Below are positions 34,122 to 43,400 of a DNA stretch of 64,000 nt, in pieces; the first letter of the stretch is position 1, and each line of letters opens with the position of its first letter. A program made the translations under genes and the position numbers. Source of the stretch: JADJWR01 sp964610575. Its GTDB lineage: Bacteria; Pseudomonadota; Gammaproteobacteria; Burkholderiales; Burkholderiaceae_F. The stretch covers positions 97,781-161,780 of the forward strand of contig CAZSYX010000001.1 of the NCBI GenBank assembly GCA_964610575.1, in the 5' to 3' direction. Below the pieces are notes generated by a model. The model was not told the DNA's origin and made no database searches. It saw nothing but the letters and a program-made list of their open reading frames with translations.

Positions 34122-34227
34122 AGAGCGGCTTATGCTGCGGCGACAGCCGTCGCCCCGGCGGAGCCCGCGCCGGCGAGCCTTAGGCCGGGGGCCGCGGCCC
34201 AAGTTCCTAACGCGCCATTGAGATTGG

Positions 34228-34247
34228 GTCCCGGCCTGCGCCGGGAC
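34228..34247. repeat. Intergenic palindromic repeat element
   Basis: GTCCCGGC-CTGC-GCCGGGAC is a perfect 8-base stem with a 4-base loop, placed between gcl and hyi. It belongs to the common class of GC-rich palindromic intergenic elements whose translations read VVPAQAGTQ on one strand. A degenerate relative with GTTCCCGCGCAGGCCGGCGC lies near 40371. A second hairpin with arms GCGAAG/CTTCGC follows at about 34254. Confidence 0.6.
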
Positions 34248-34300
34248 GACGCTGCGAAGTGGCTCGGCCGCTTCGCACACTGGATGTCATCGGAGACCCC

Positions 34301-35080
34301 ATGCCCCGCCTCGCCGCCAACCTGACCATGCTGTTCAACGAGGTGCCGTTCCTCGACCGCTTCGAGGCGGCCGCGAAGGCCGGCTTCACCGCGGTCGAGT
34401 TCCTGTTCCCGTACGAGCACAAGCCGGCGGAACTGCGCGCGCGGCTGGAGGCCAACGGCCTGAAGCTGGTGCTGCACAACCTGCCCGCCGGGGACTGGGG
34501 CAAGGGCGAGCGCGGCATCGGCTGCCATCCCGATCGGGTTGCCGAGTTCCGGACGGGCGTGGAGCGGGCGATCGAGTACGCGACCGCGCTCGGCGCGCCG
34601 CAGGTCAATTGCCTGGCCGGGATCGCGCCGAAGGATGTGCCGGCCGACGAACTGCACTCGACTTTGGTCGAGAACCTGCGCTTCGCCGCGGGGCGGCTGA
34701 AGGCCGCCGGCGTCAGGCTGCTGATCGAGCCGATCAACACCTTCGACATCCCCGGCTTCCATCTCAGCCGCACGCAGCAGGCGCTGGAACTCATCGCCGC
34801 GGTGGGGTCGGACAACCTCTACCTGCAGTACGACATCTATCACGCGCAGCGCATGGAGGGCGAACTGGCCAACACCATCAAGGCCAATCTGCCGAAGATC
34901 GCGCACATGCAACTGGCGGACAATCCGGGGCGCAACGAGCCGGGCACCGGCGAGATCAACTACCGCTTCCTGTTCAGCTGGCTCGACGCCATCGGCTATC
35001 GAGGCTGGGTCGGCTGCGAATACAAGCCGAAGACGACCACTGCGGCCGGGCTCGGCTGGCGCGCCGCGCATGGCGTGTAG
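34301..35080 (+). CDS. hyi: Hydroxypyruvate isomerase
   Basis: A 259-residue TIM-barrel isomerase interconverting hydroxypyruvate and tartronate semialdehyde; length matches E. coli Hyi (258). Metal-site residues are evident in LLIEPINTFDIPGF (Glu), YDIYHAQ (Asp/His), and the final VGCEYKPK (Glu). GGAG lies five bases before ATG 34301, which follows the palindromic repeat. Works with Gcl and GlxR in glyoxylate assimilation. Confidence 0.92.
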   Translation: MPRLAANLTMLFNEVPFLDRFEAAAKAGFTAVEFLFPYEHKPAELRARLEANGLKLVLHNLPAGDWGKGERGIGCHPDRVAEFRTGVERAIEYATALGAPQVNCLAGIAPKDVPADELHSTLVENLRFAAGRLKAAGVRLLIEPINTFDIPGFHLSRTQQALELIAAVGSDNLYLQYDIYHAQRMEGELANTIKANLPKIAHMQLADNPGRNEPGTGEINYRFLFSWLDAIGYRGWVGCEYKPKTTTAAGLGWRAAHGV

Positions 35081-35107
35081 CGACACTCAAGCAGAGGAGA
35101 AAACGAA

Positions 35108-35992
35108 ATGACAAACGTCGGCTTCATCGGGCTGGGCATCATGGGCAAGCCGATGGCACTGAACCTGGCCAAGGCGGGGCACAAGCTCTTCGTTCATTCG
35201 CGCTCGGGGGTGCCGCCGGAGATGGCGGGCGCCGGCGCGGTGCCGTGCGCGAACGCCGCCGAGGTGGCGAAGAAGGCGGACGTCGTCATCACCATGCTGC
35301 CCGACACGCCGGACGTGGCCAGGGTGCTGTTCGGTGACGACGGCGTGGCGCACGGCCTGTCGAACGGAAAGACCGTCATCGACATGAGCTCGATCTCGCC
35401 GATGGCGACCAAGGACTTCGCCAAGCGCATCAACGAACTGGGCTGTGACTACCTCGACGCGCCCGTTTCCGGCGGCGAGGTCGGCGCCAGGAACGCCGCG
35501 CTGACGATCATGGTTGGCGGAACGCAGGCCGCCTTCGAGCGCGTCAAGCCGCTGTTCGAGGCAATGGGCAAGAACATCACGCTGGTGGGTGGCAACGGCG
35601 ACGGGCAGACCTGCAAGGTGGCCAACCAGATCATCGTCGCGCTGAACATCGAGGCGGTCGGCGAAGCGCTGCTGTTTGCCTCCAAGGCCGGCGCCGACCC
35701 GGCCAAGGTGAGGCAGGCGCTGATGGGCGGCTTCGCCGCCAGCCGCATCCTCGAAGTGCACGGCGAGCGGATGATCAAGCGCACCTTCGATCCGGGCTTC
35801 CGCATCGAGTTGCACCAGAAGGACCTGAACCTGGCGCTTTCCAGCGCGCGTGCGCTCGGCGTCAGCCTGCCGAACACCGCCACCGCGCAGGAGCTGTTCA
35901 ACGCCTGTTCGGCGCACGGCGGCGCCAAGTGGGACCACTCGGCGATGGTGCGCGCGCTGGAGAAGCTCGCCAACCACGAGGTCGCGAAGTAG
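35108..35992 (+). CDS. glxR: 2-hydroxy-3-oxopropionate (tartronate semialdehyde) reductase
   Basis: A 294-residue beta-hydroxyacid dehydrogenase reducing tartronate semialdehyde to D-glycerate with NADH. Motifs: cofactor GFIGLGIMGKPMALNLAKAG at the N-terminus, substrate-binding DAPVSGGEVGARNAAL, the catalytic lysine in CKVANQIIVALN and the KDLNLAL segment near the C-terminus. Its position after gcl and hyi supports the GarR/GlxR assignment over other family members. A GGAG ribosome site precedes ATG 35108. Confidence 0.93.
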   Translation: MTNVGFIGLGIMGKPMALNLAKAGHKLFVHSRSGVPPEMAGAGAVPCANAAEVAKKADVVITMLPDTPDVARVLFGDDGVAHGLSNGKTVIDMSSISPMATKDFAKRINELGCDYLDAPVSGGEVGARNAALTIMVGGTQAAFERVKPLFEAMGKNITLVGGNGDGQTCKVANQIIVALNIEAVGEALLFASKAGADPAKVRQALMGGFAASRILEVHGERMIKRTFDPGFRIELHQKDLNLALSSARALGVSLPNTATAQELFNACSAHGGAKWDHSAMVRALEKLANHEVAK

Positions 35993-36026
35993 GCCGGCCG
36001 ACCGTGGCGACCACACGCCGGCAGCG

Positions 36027-37307
36027 ATGAGCGTCGAGCCGCGTGACCTGCTGCGGCGGATGTTCGACGCGGCAATCGAAGCCGCGCAGCCGGCGCATAA
36101 CGTGCCGCCGCACCTGCCGCTGCCGCAGGATGTGGGCAAAGGCCGGCTCGTCGTCATCGGCGCCGGCAAGGCCTCGGCGGCGATGGCGCGCGCAGTGGAG
36201 GATCACTGGGCCGGCGAACTGTCGGGGCTGGTGGTCACCCGCTACGGCCACGCGGTGCCGTGCCGGCGGATCGAGATCGCCGAGGCGGCGCATCCGGTGC
36301 CCGATGCGGCGGGGCTGGCGGCCGCGCGACGCATGCTCGACGTGGTGCGTGACCTCACGGCCGACGACCTGGTGCTGTGCCTGATCTCCGGCGGCGGCTC
36401 GGCGCTGCTGCCGCTGCCGATCGACGGGCTGTCGCTCGAACACAAGCAGGCACTGAACCGTGAATTGCTGAAGTCCGGCGCCAGCATCAACGAGATGAAC
36501 TGCGTACGCCGGCACCTGTCCGCCATCAAGGGCGGTCGGCTCGCCGCCGCCTGCCACCCGGCCCGGGTACTGACGCTGGCGATATCCGACGTCCCCGGCG
36601 ACGACCCGATCAACATCGCCTCCGGCCCCACCGTGCCCGACCCGACCACCTGCGCCGATGCGCTGGCGATCGTGCGCCGCTACGGGATCGAACTGCCGCC
36701 GGAGGTGCGCGATGTGCTTGAAGGCGGCCGCGGCGAAAGCATCAAACCGGGTGACCCTCGGCTGGCGCGCGCGCAGATGCGCCTGATTGCCACGCCGCAA
36801 CTGGCGCTCGCCGCGGCAGCGAAGGTCGCGCGCGGGGCCGGATTGACCCCGCTGCTGCTCGGCGATGCGATCGAGGGGGAGGCGCGCGAGGTCGGCAAGG
36901 TGATGGCCGGCATCGCCAGGTCAGTGGCCCATCATGGACACCCGGTCGCCGCGCCATGCGTGCTGCTCTCTGGCGGCGAAACGACGGTGACCGTGCGCGG
37001 CAGCGGCCGCGGCGGCCGCAATGTCGAGTTCCTGCTCGCGCTGGCGGTGGCGCTCGACGGCATGCCGAACGTTTGGGCGATCGCCGGCGACACCGATGGC
37101 GTCGACGGCGCCGAGGAAGTCGCCGGTGCGTTCGTTGCGCCGGACACGCTCGCGCGCGCCTGGAGCAAAGGGATCCGCGCAGTTGACCGGCTCACCGACA
37201 ACGACGGCCACGGCTTCTTCGAGGCGCTCGGCGACCAGGTGATCACCGGGCCAACGCTGACCAACGTGAACGACTTCCGCGCCGTTCTGGTAACGCCGTG
37301 CCGCTAG
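36027..37307 (+). CDS. Glycerate 2-kinase, MOFRL family
   Basis: A 426-residue kinase phosphorylating D-glycerate to 2-phosphoglycerate, completing glyoxylate-to-glycolysis conversion. The N-terminal DUF4147 domain contains VIGAGKASAAMARAVE and LISGGGSALLPLP; the C-terminal MOFRL domain has LSGGETTVTVRGSGRGGRNVEF and GDTDGVDG. This is the TtuD/GckA class, unrelated to GarK. It starts 35 bases after glxR, and its stop precedes a small unknown gene by about 90 bases. The pathway position is strong evidence for the substrate. Confidence 0.92.
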   Translation: MSVEPRDLLRRMFDAAIEAAQPAHNVPPHLPLPQDVGKGRLVVIGAGKASAAMARAVEDHWAGELSGLVVTRYGHAVPCRRIEIAEAAHPVPDAAGLAAARRMLDVVRDLTADDLVLCLISGGGSALLPLPIDGLSLEHKQALNRELLKSGASINEMNCVRRHLSAIKGGRLAAACHPARVLTLAISDVPGDDPINIASGPTVPDPTTCADALAIVRRYGIELPPEVRDVLEGGRGESIKPGDPRLARAQMRLIATPQLALAAAAKVARGAGLTPLLLGDAIEGEAREVGKVMAGIARSVAHHGHPVAAPCVLLSGGETTVTVRGSGRGGRNVEFLLALAVALDGMPNVWAIAGDTDGVDGAEEVAGAFVAPDTLARAWSKGIRAVDRLTDNDGHGFFEALGDQVITGPTLTNVNDFRAVLVTPCR

Positions 37308-37396
37308 CGGCCGGGTCCTGCCGCGAATTCGCCGATAATTGCCGCGTTTGTCGCCCGGGCGTCGCTGCTGGCGGGCTTCGATTCGAGGAGAGGGTG

Positions 37397-37717
37397 ATGC
37401 ACCAGAACGTGATCGTGTCGTTCGGCAAGGACAAGGAATTCGATTACAAGCTGACGTCGGACGATCTGGCCGGCTATACCGGTGACGAGGCGCGCAAGTG
37501 GTTCGACCGCGAGTTCCAGGAACTGGAGTGCGACGTGCCGACGCCGATGGGCAAGGTGCTGCTGGTCGATCGCATCCTGAGCGTGGCCAGGTATTCCGGC
37601 GAGCGGCGCTTCCGTGAGCATCCCGAGTGGGCCGGCGTGTTCGCCCGCAACGCGGCGGTGATGATGGGGCGCGAAGTGATCCGCGTCGACGTCGACAAGT
37701 ACACGATCGAATACTGA
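37397..37717 (+). CDS. Small conserved-looking protein of unknown function
   Basis: A 106-residue acidic protein not recognised as a named family. Notable segments are VIVSFGKDKEFDYKLTSDDL at the N-terminus and ELECDVPTPMGKVLLVDRIL in the centre. Codon use matches its neighbours and a strong purine-rich site (GAGGAGAGGG) precedes ATG 37397, so it is a real gene. It is soluble, with one cysteine. Its stop codon falls inside repeat copy B. It is not obviously related to the glyoxylate operon. Confidence 0.7.
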   Translation: MHQNVIVSFGKDKEFDYKLTSDDLAGYTGDEARKWFDREFQELECDVPTPMGKVLLVDRILSVARYSGERRFREHPEWAGVFARNAAVMMGREVIRVDVDKYTIEY

Positions 37718-37776
37718 GAAGCTCTGCGCTTCATGCCTCGGGGTCGAGCCCGATCGGTGGAAAACGACTGAGCGCG
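37712..37776 (-). repeat. Dispersed 65-base intergenic repeat, copy B
   Basis: Inverse copy of 14821-14885 with about six mismatches. It begins at the TAC-TGA end of the preceding gene, just as copy A begins at the TAC-TAA end of the FIST gene, so in both loci the element follows a stop codon in the same orientation relative to transcription. Contains the stem TCGGG/CCCGA. Confidence 0.8.
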
Positions 37777-37831
37777 GCCGGGGCTGCCGCGAGGCGGCGG
37801 CCGTTCCCTGCAACGCGGCGCGCCTGCCACG

Positions 37832-38512
37832 CTACTGCCCGCCCTGGACGACGCCGATCCGCCGGCGCAGCCGCTCCGCTTCCGGCTTTTCGCCGGCCTG
37901 TTCGGCGCGCATCAACTGCACGTTCAGCCACGCCAGCAGCGGCCGTCGCCAGCCCTGCGCCGAGGCGGTGTCGACGGCGACCTGCAGCGTCTGCGGGCTG
38001 GCGCGCTGACCCTCGAAAAGCACGCCGGCAGCGATCAGCCGCGACAGCGGATCGTCGGTTCCGGCAAGCGCCGACGCGGCCGCATCCGCGCTGCTCTTCG
38101 CATCGGCCACCGTGCGATGCGGCTCCGGCAGCAGGGCGATGTCCTGCGGTTGCACGCGGGCGGAAAGGTAGTCGGCATAGGCGCGCTCCGCCGGCGCCGC
38201 GTCCGCCCTGAGCTTTTCGAAACCCTCGCACGGCTCGAATACGAGGCTCGCTACGCGCGCGGCGCAGCGCATCAGCTCGGCGCGCGCGAGCAGGTCGAGC
38301 CGGCCGGTGCGCGCGATCTCGTTACGCGCGCGGGCGGTCTCGGCCGCTTCGACGCGCGCATTGCCTTCCAGGTAGGCGGCCACGGCGTTATCGATCGCCT
38401 GCCGCGCGTTCATCTGCCAGTCGGGCGGCGCCGGGCGGCTCGTGCAGGCGGCGACCAGCAGGCCGAGCGCGGCGACGGCCAGTGCGCGCAGGAGGCAGGC
38501 GAAGGGGCTCAT
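37832..38512 (-). CDS. Lipoprotein downstream of the MCE gene
   Basis: A 226-residue lipoprotein: signal ACLLRALAVAALGLLVAAC with lipobox LVAAC (Cys22), then a mostly helical Ala-rich body (ARQAIDNAVAAYLEGNARVEAAE). It is not a PqiC-type (ABC auxiliary lipoprotein) sequence. It overlaps the MCE gene by ATGA, so it probably joins the same lipid-trafficking apparatus as an outer-membrane or periplasmic component. No enzymatic motif is visible. The longest frame begins 12 codons earlier, but the ATG at 38512 gives the proper signal peptide. Confidence 0.72.
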   Translation of the reverse strand: MSPFACLLRALAVAALGLLVAACTSRPAPPDWQMNARQAIDNAVAAYLEGNARVEAAETARARNEIARTGRLDLLARAELMRCAARVASLVFEPCEGFEKLRADAAPAERAYADYLSARVQPQDIALLPEPHRTVADAKSSADAAASALAGTDDPLSRLIAAGVLFEGQRASPQTLQVAVDTASAQGWRRPLLAWLNVQLMRAEQAGEKPEAERLRRRIGVVQGGQ

Positions 38513-39495
38513 CGCAGCTTCAGCTCCGTGTCGCGCGCGAACGGCCACTTGCGGTTGATCTCGTTGACCAGGTGCTCGACTTTGCGCAGGCTCGACTCGA
38601 CCTCGGCGCGCAGGGTGCCGAGGTCGGCGCTGGCCACCTTGGCATTGGTCGCCACTGCCTGCGCCTCGGCGAGCAGTTTGTCGGCCTGCTTCAGCGTATT
38701 GCGCGCATCGGCCAGTGTGCCGTTCAGTTGCACGATCGCGGCGCGCGTCTCCGGCATCACGCCCTCGGGGCCGAAGACCTGAACGTCGGCCTTGGCGACC
38801 AGGCCGTCGACACGCGCCGCCAGGCCGTCGACCCGCGCCAGCAGTGCGTTGGTGCGGTCCAGCGCGGCGATCAGCTTCTTCGCGTCGTCGTCATTGCCGA
38901 GCAGTACGCCGAGCGCACCATGACGGCCCTTCAGGCGTTCCGTCGCAGCCTGCACGTTGCCCAGCGTGGCGGTCAGCGCCGAATCGGCGTTCGACAGCGC
39001 CGTCAGGTTGCGCACCAGGTCACGCGTGGCGGCGACCAACTGCGGGATCTCGGCGGTGGCGTCGCCCACCAGCACCCGCCGCACCGCGCCGTCCGGCAGC
39101 GGCGGATCGCTGAGGACGCCGCTGTAGGCGCGGATGGCGACGTTGCCGACCAGGCCGCGCACCAGCGTGAACACGCTCGACTCGCGCAGCCAGCGCGCGT
39201 CCTTCTTCGGCACGTCGATCAGGATCCGCGCGGCGCCGTCCTCCGCCAGTTCGATCCGCCGCACGCGGCCGATCGGGAAGCCGGAAAAGGTCATGTCCAT
39301 GCCGACGGTCACGCCCTCGGAGTCGTCGGCGACCAGCACCAGCCGCTGCGTCGCCTCGAACACGCCCCTGGCGTACATCACGTACAGCACCGAGCCGACG
39401 AGCAGCAGCACGAGGAGTACCAGCAGCAGCGCGGCCTTGAACTCCAGGTGCGCGACCGGCGACGGTTCGGGCGATGCGGGCGGTTGCTGGTTCAC
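38509..39495 (-). CDS. MCE-domain (MlaD-like) lipid transport protein
   Basis: A 328-residue periplasmic protein anchored by one helix (residues ~20-43, AALLLVLLVLLLVGSVLYVMY). The MCE domain follows (residues ~45-130; LVLVADDSEGVTVGMDMTFSGFPIGRVRRI), then a long helical C-terminal region with heptad-like repeats (ARVDGLAARVDGLVAKADV). MCE proteins form hexameric channels moving phospholipids between membranes. Partner genes are the MlaE-like permease upstream and the lipoprotein downstream. Longer than E. coli MlaD (183 residues), nearer to PqiB/Mce single-domain forms with coiled C-termini. Confidence 0.88.
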   Translation of the reverse strand: MNQQPPASPEPSPVAHLEFKAALLLVLLVLLLVGSVLYVMYARGVFEATQRLVLVADDSEGVTVGMDMTFSGFPIGRVRRIELAEDGAARILIDVPKKDARWLRESSVFTLVRGLVGNVAIRAYSGVLSDPPLPDGAVRRVLVGDATAEIPQLVAATRDLVRNLTALSNADSALTATLGNVQAATERLKGRHGALGVLLGNDDDAKKLIAALDRTNALLARVDGLAARVDGLVAKADVQVFGPEGVMPETRAAIVQLNGTLADARNTLKQADKLLAEAQAVATNAKVASADLGTLRAEVESSLRKVEHLVNEINRKWPFARDTELKLR

Positions 39496-39504
39496 GAAGT
39501 TGGT

Positions 39505-40308
39505 TCAGTAGTAGTTGCCGACCAGTGATGCCGCCTCGATCAGCAGCATGACCAGGAACAGGCGGACCAGCGCCTGCAGTTCGGCGCTGGTGCGGGTTCG
39601 CCCGCGTGGCAGATCGTACAGAGCCGAGGCCACCGGCAGCAGCGACACCGCGAGCGCGAGCAGGAAGGTCTTGATGGTGAAGATCAGCGTCACCGCCGGC
39701 GTGAATACCTGGCCCACGGTGCGCGTGTAGCGCTCCAGCCCGCCGAGCGTGAAGCCGTGCACCGTGAGATAGGCAAGCACCAGGGTCACCACGCCGGCGA
39801 CGGCAGCCAGCATCATGACGGCGAAGGCGCCGGCGATCACGCGCGGCAGCACTTCGTGGCGCAACGGGTCGAGACCTTGCTGGCGCAGGGCATCGAGTTC
39901 GCCGCGCGATCGCATGCGGGCAAGCTCCCGGCCGTCCGGCAACCCGATGCGCAGCGCGACGAAGATCGCCGCGGTGAGCGGGATCAGTTCCAGCACCAGC
40001 ACGCGCACCACCATTTGCAGCGCGTACTGCGACAGGCCGTAGCTCGCCGCCGTCACCACCACGATGCGGATCAGAATCAGGCCGAGCAGCGATGACAGCA
40101 GCGTGAACCAGAGCAGGATCGGCGCGGTGCCGAGATAGATGTGCCGCGCCATGGCTGCTCGATTGGCGCGCGCATAGCTCGACGGCGACAGCGCCAGCAC
40201 CAGCAGGAGCGCGCCCAGGTGAATGATCCGCCACCAGCCGCCGAACCATCGCAGCACTGCGCGGCCCATGTCGGTGAGCGCGCCGGGGCGCGAGAGCATC
40301 GGAACCAT
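39505..40308 (-). CDS. MlaE-like ABC transporter permease
   Basis: A 267-residue integral membrane protein of the MlaE/YrbE permease family, with about five hydrophobic helices and the coupling region RIGLPDGRELARMRSRGELDALRQQGLDPLRHEVLPRVIAG: the Glu-Leu-x-Arg-Met segment is the interface to the ATPase. It starts the three-gene set permease, MCE, lipoprotein, with ten bases between permease and MCE. No ATP-binding protein is encoded in the set, so the permease must use an ATPase from elsewhere or act differently. The start ATG may be 40308 or an internal ATG (M14). Confidence 0.83.
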   Translation of the reverse strand: MVPMLSRPGALTDMGRAVLRWFGGWWRIIHLGALLLVLALSPSSYARANRAAMARHIYLGTAPILLWFTLLSSLLGLILIRIVVVTAASYGLSQYALQMVVRVLVLELIPLTAAIFVALRIGLPDGRELARMRSRGELDALRQQGLDPLRHEVLPRVIAGAFAVMMLAAVAGVVTLVLAYLTVHGFTLGGLERYTRTVGQVFTPAVTLIFTIKTFLLALAVSLLPVASALYDLPRGRTRTSAELQALVRLFLVMLLIEAASLVGNYY

Positions 40309-40414
40309 GACCGGATGATAGGAGCGTGGGGCGCCCGTCGACGGCGTATGTCAACCCACGTCGTTCCCGCGCAGGCCGGCGCGACGGCAACAGGCGAGGG
40401 CAGGCGACGAACCG

Positions 40415-43400
40415 CTAAGCCGCCTTTACCGGCATCCGGATCACCTGGGCGTTGCCCTGGCCGCGGAAACGGGCCAGCAGGTCGGCCTGCTTCGCTCGCG
40501 CCTTCTCGAGGTGCTGCGCTTTGACGTGGCCGTAGCCGCGGATCTCCTCGGGCAGGCTCGCCAGTTCGATCGCGACTGAGTGGTTGTCGGCGGCGAGCCT
40601 GCCGAGCAGTTCGTCGACCAGCTGCTCATACTCGCTGATCAGCGCGCGCTCCATGCGCCGTTCTTCCGTGTAGCCAAAGACGTCGAGCGCGGTGCCACGG
40701 AGAAACTTCAGCTTCGCCAGCACGCCGAACGCGCCCATGATCCACGGCCCGAACTGCATCTTCTTCGCCTTGCCGGTCACCGGGTCCGGCCGCGCCAGCA
40801 GCGGCGGGGCGAGATGGAAGTTCAGCTTGTAGTCGCCTTCGAACATCCCGGCGATCCTGTCGCGGAAGGCCGGGTCGGCGTGCAGCCGCGCCACTTCATA
40901 TTCGTCCTTGATCGCCAGCAGCTTGAAGTAGTAGCGCGCCACCGCCTCGGTGAGCTTGATCGACTGCAGGCGGTCGGACTCGACGCGGCGCACGCGCTCG
41001 ACCAGGTCCTTGTAGCGCTGCGCATAGGCGGCGCTCTGGTAGGCGGTGAGGAACTCGGCGCGACGGCCGACGATCTCCTCCAGCGATGACGCGCGCTTCA
41101 ATTCGATCACCTGCGCGGGGAAGGCCGCTTTCCTGACTGCTTCGGCGTCGTGCGCGGCGGCGCGACCCCACTCGAATGCGCGCCTGTTGGCATCGATCGC
41201 CACCCCGTTCAGTTCGATCGCCCGCAGCAGCGTCTCGTAGGCCAGCGGGATCCAGCCCTTCTGCCAGGCGAAGCCGAGCACGAACGGGTTGGTGTAGATG
41301 CCGTCGCCGAGCAACGCCGTGGCGAGTCCCGTGGCGTCGACGGCCGCCGCGTGCGCCTCGGTGCCGATAGCCTCGCGGATCTGCTGCAGCATGCCGGCCG
41401 CACCGGAAGACCAGTTGGGGTTCTTCACGAAATCCGCGGTCGGCGATTCGGCGGTGTTCAGCACCGCCTTCGTACGCCCGGAATGAATCTTCGACAGCGC
41501 CTCGTTGCTGGCGCTGGTGATGAGATCGCAGCCGAGCACGAGATCCGACTCGTTCATCGCGATGCGCGTGGCGAACAGATCCTCCGGCCGTGGCGCGATC
41601 TGTACGTGCGAGAACACCGCGCCGCCCTTCTGCGCCAGGCCGGCCATGTCGAGCACCGATACGCCGCGGCCTTCGATGTGCGCGGCCATGCCGAGCAACT
41701 GGCCGATCGTCACCACGCCGGTGCCGCCGATCCCGGTGACCACGATGCCGTAGCCTCGTCCGGCGGGAAGCTCCGGCACTTCCGGCAGTGCCAGTTGCGG
41801 CACGTCAACTGCGGCTGCCTTGCCCTTCTTCAGCTTGCCGCCCTCGACGGTGACGAAGCTCGGGCAGAAGCCCTTCAGGCACGAAAAATCCTTGTTGCAG
41901 GAGGACTGGTTGATGCGCCGCTTGCGGCCGAACTCGGTTTCCAGCGGCTCGACCGACAGGCAGTTGCTCTGCACGCTGCAGTCGCCGCAGCCTTCGCACA
42001 CCAGTTCGTTGATCACCACGCGCCGCGGCGGATCGGGGAAGACCACCTTGTCCGGCTTGTTCTGCTTGCGCCGGCGCCGCTTCTCCGAGGCGCAGGTCTG
42101 GTCGTAGACGAGCACGGAGACGCCGGCGTACTCGCGCAACTCGCGCTGGATGTGGTCGAGTTCATCGCGGTGATGCACGGTCACGCCCGGCGCCAGCTTC
42201 CACACGTCGCCTTCGGCGCCGCGGGCGTTGACCGCACTGTGGTCGCGTTCGCTCGCCGCGTCGTACTTCTGGGGCTCGTCGGTGACGATGACAATCCTGC
42301 GCACACCCTCGGCGTAGACCTGCTGGGTGATCGCCGGCACCGTGAGCTGTCCGTCCGTGGGCTGGCCGCCGGTCATCGCCACCGCGTCATTGAACAGGAT
42401 CTTGTAGGTGATGGATACGCCCGCCGCCACCGCGGCACGGATCGCCAGCGCGCCGGAGTGGAAGTAGGTGCCGTCGCCGAGGTTGGCGAAGATGTGCTGC
42501 TCGTTGGTGAACGGCGCCTGGCCGATCCACGGCACGCCTTCGCCGCCCATCTGCGTGAAGGTGGACGTACTGCGATCCATCCAGATCGCCATGTAGTGGC
42601 AGCCGATGCCGGCCACCGCTCGCGAGCCTTCAGGCACCACGGTCGAGGTGTTGTGCGGACAGCCGGAGCAGAAGTACGGCTTGCGCTCGGCCACCAGGCG
42701 CGGCGTGGCCAGCGACTTCTCCTTGGCCTCGATCAGTGCCAGCCGTGCCTGCATGCGCGCGCGCACATCGGACGGCAGTTCCAGCCTGCCGATGCGGGCG
42801 ACGATCGCCTTGGCGACGATTGCCGGCGAGAGCTCCGAGTGCGCCGGCAGCACCCAGCTGCCCTGCGGCACCGACCACTCGCCGCCGTCCTTCTCATCGA
42901 ACTTGCCGATCACGCGCGGGATACGCTTGCCGGTGCCGATCCACGCGTACAGGTCTTCCTTGATCTGGTACTCGATCAGCTGCCGCTTTTCCTCGACGAC
43001 CAGGATCTCCTCCAGCCCCTCGGCGAAGGCGCGGACCGCCTGCGCCTCCAGCGGCCAGACCATGCCGACCTTGAACACGCGGATGCCGATGCGCGCGCAG
43101 GTCTCCTCGTCCAGACCGAGGTCGGCCAGCGCCTGCCGCATGTCGAGGTATGCCTTGCCGCTGGCCACGATGCCGAAGCGCGCGTGCGGCGAATCGAGCA
43201 CCGTGTAATTGAGCTTGTTGGCGCGGCAGTAGGCGAGCGCGGCGTACAGCTTGTGGTCGAGCAGCCGCGCCTCCTGTGCCAGCGGCGTGTCGGGCCAGCG
43301 GATGTTGAGTCCCCCAGGCGGCATCGCGAAGTCTGAGGGCAGCGCGATGTTCACGCGCTCGGGGTCGACGACCACCGAGGCGCTCGCCTCGACCACCTCG

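Noticed and set aside
30933..34280. 1115-codon open frame on the minus strand across the DsrE, LysR and gcl region
   Set aside because: It passes through the DsrE gene, the lysR gene in another frame, the divergent promoter and gcl; it shows no protein-like features and no ribosome site.
40361..40390. Second copy of the palindromic VVPAQAG-type intergenic element
   Set aside because: Only partly similar to the copy at 34228 and without a good stem, so not listed as a separate feature.
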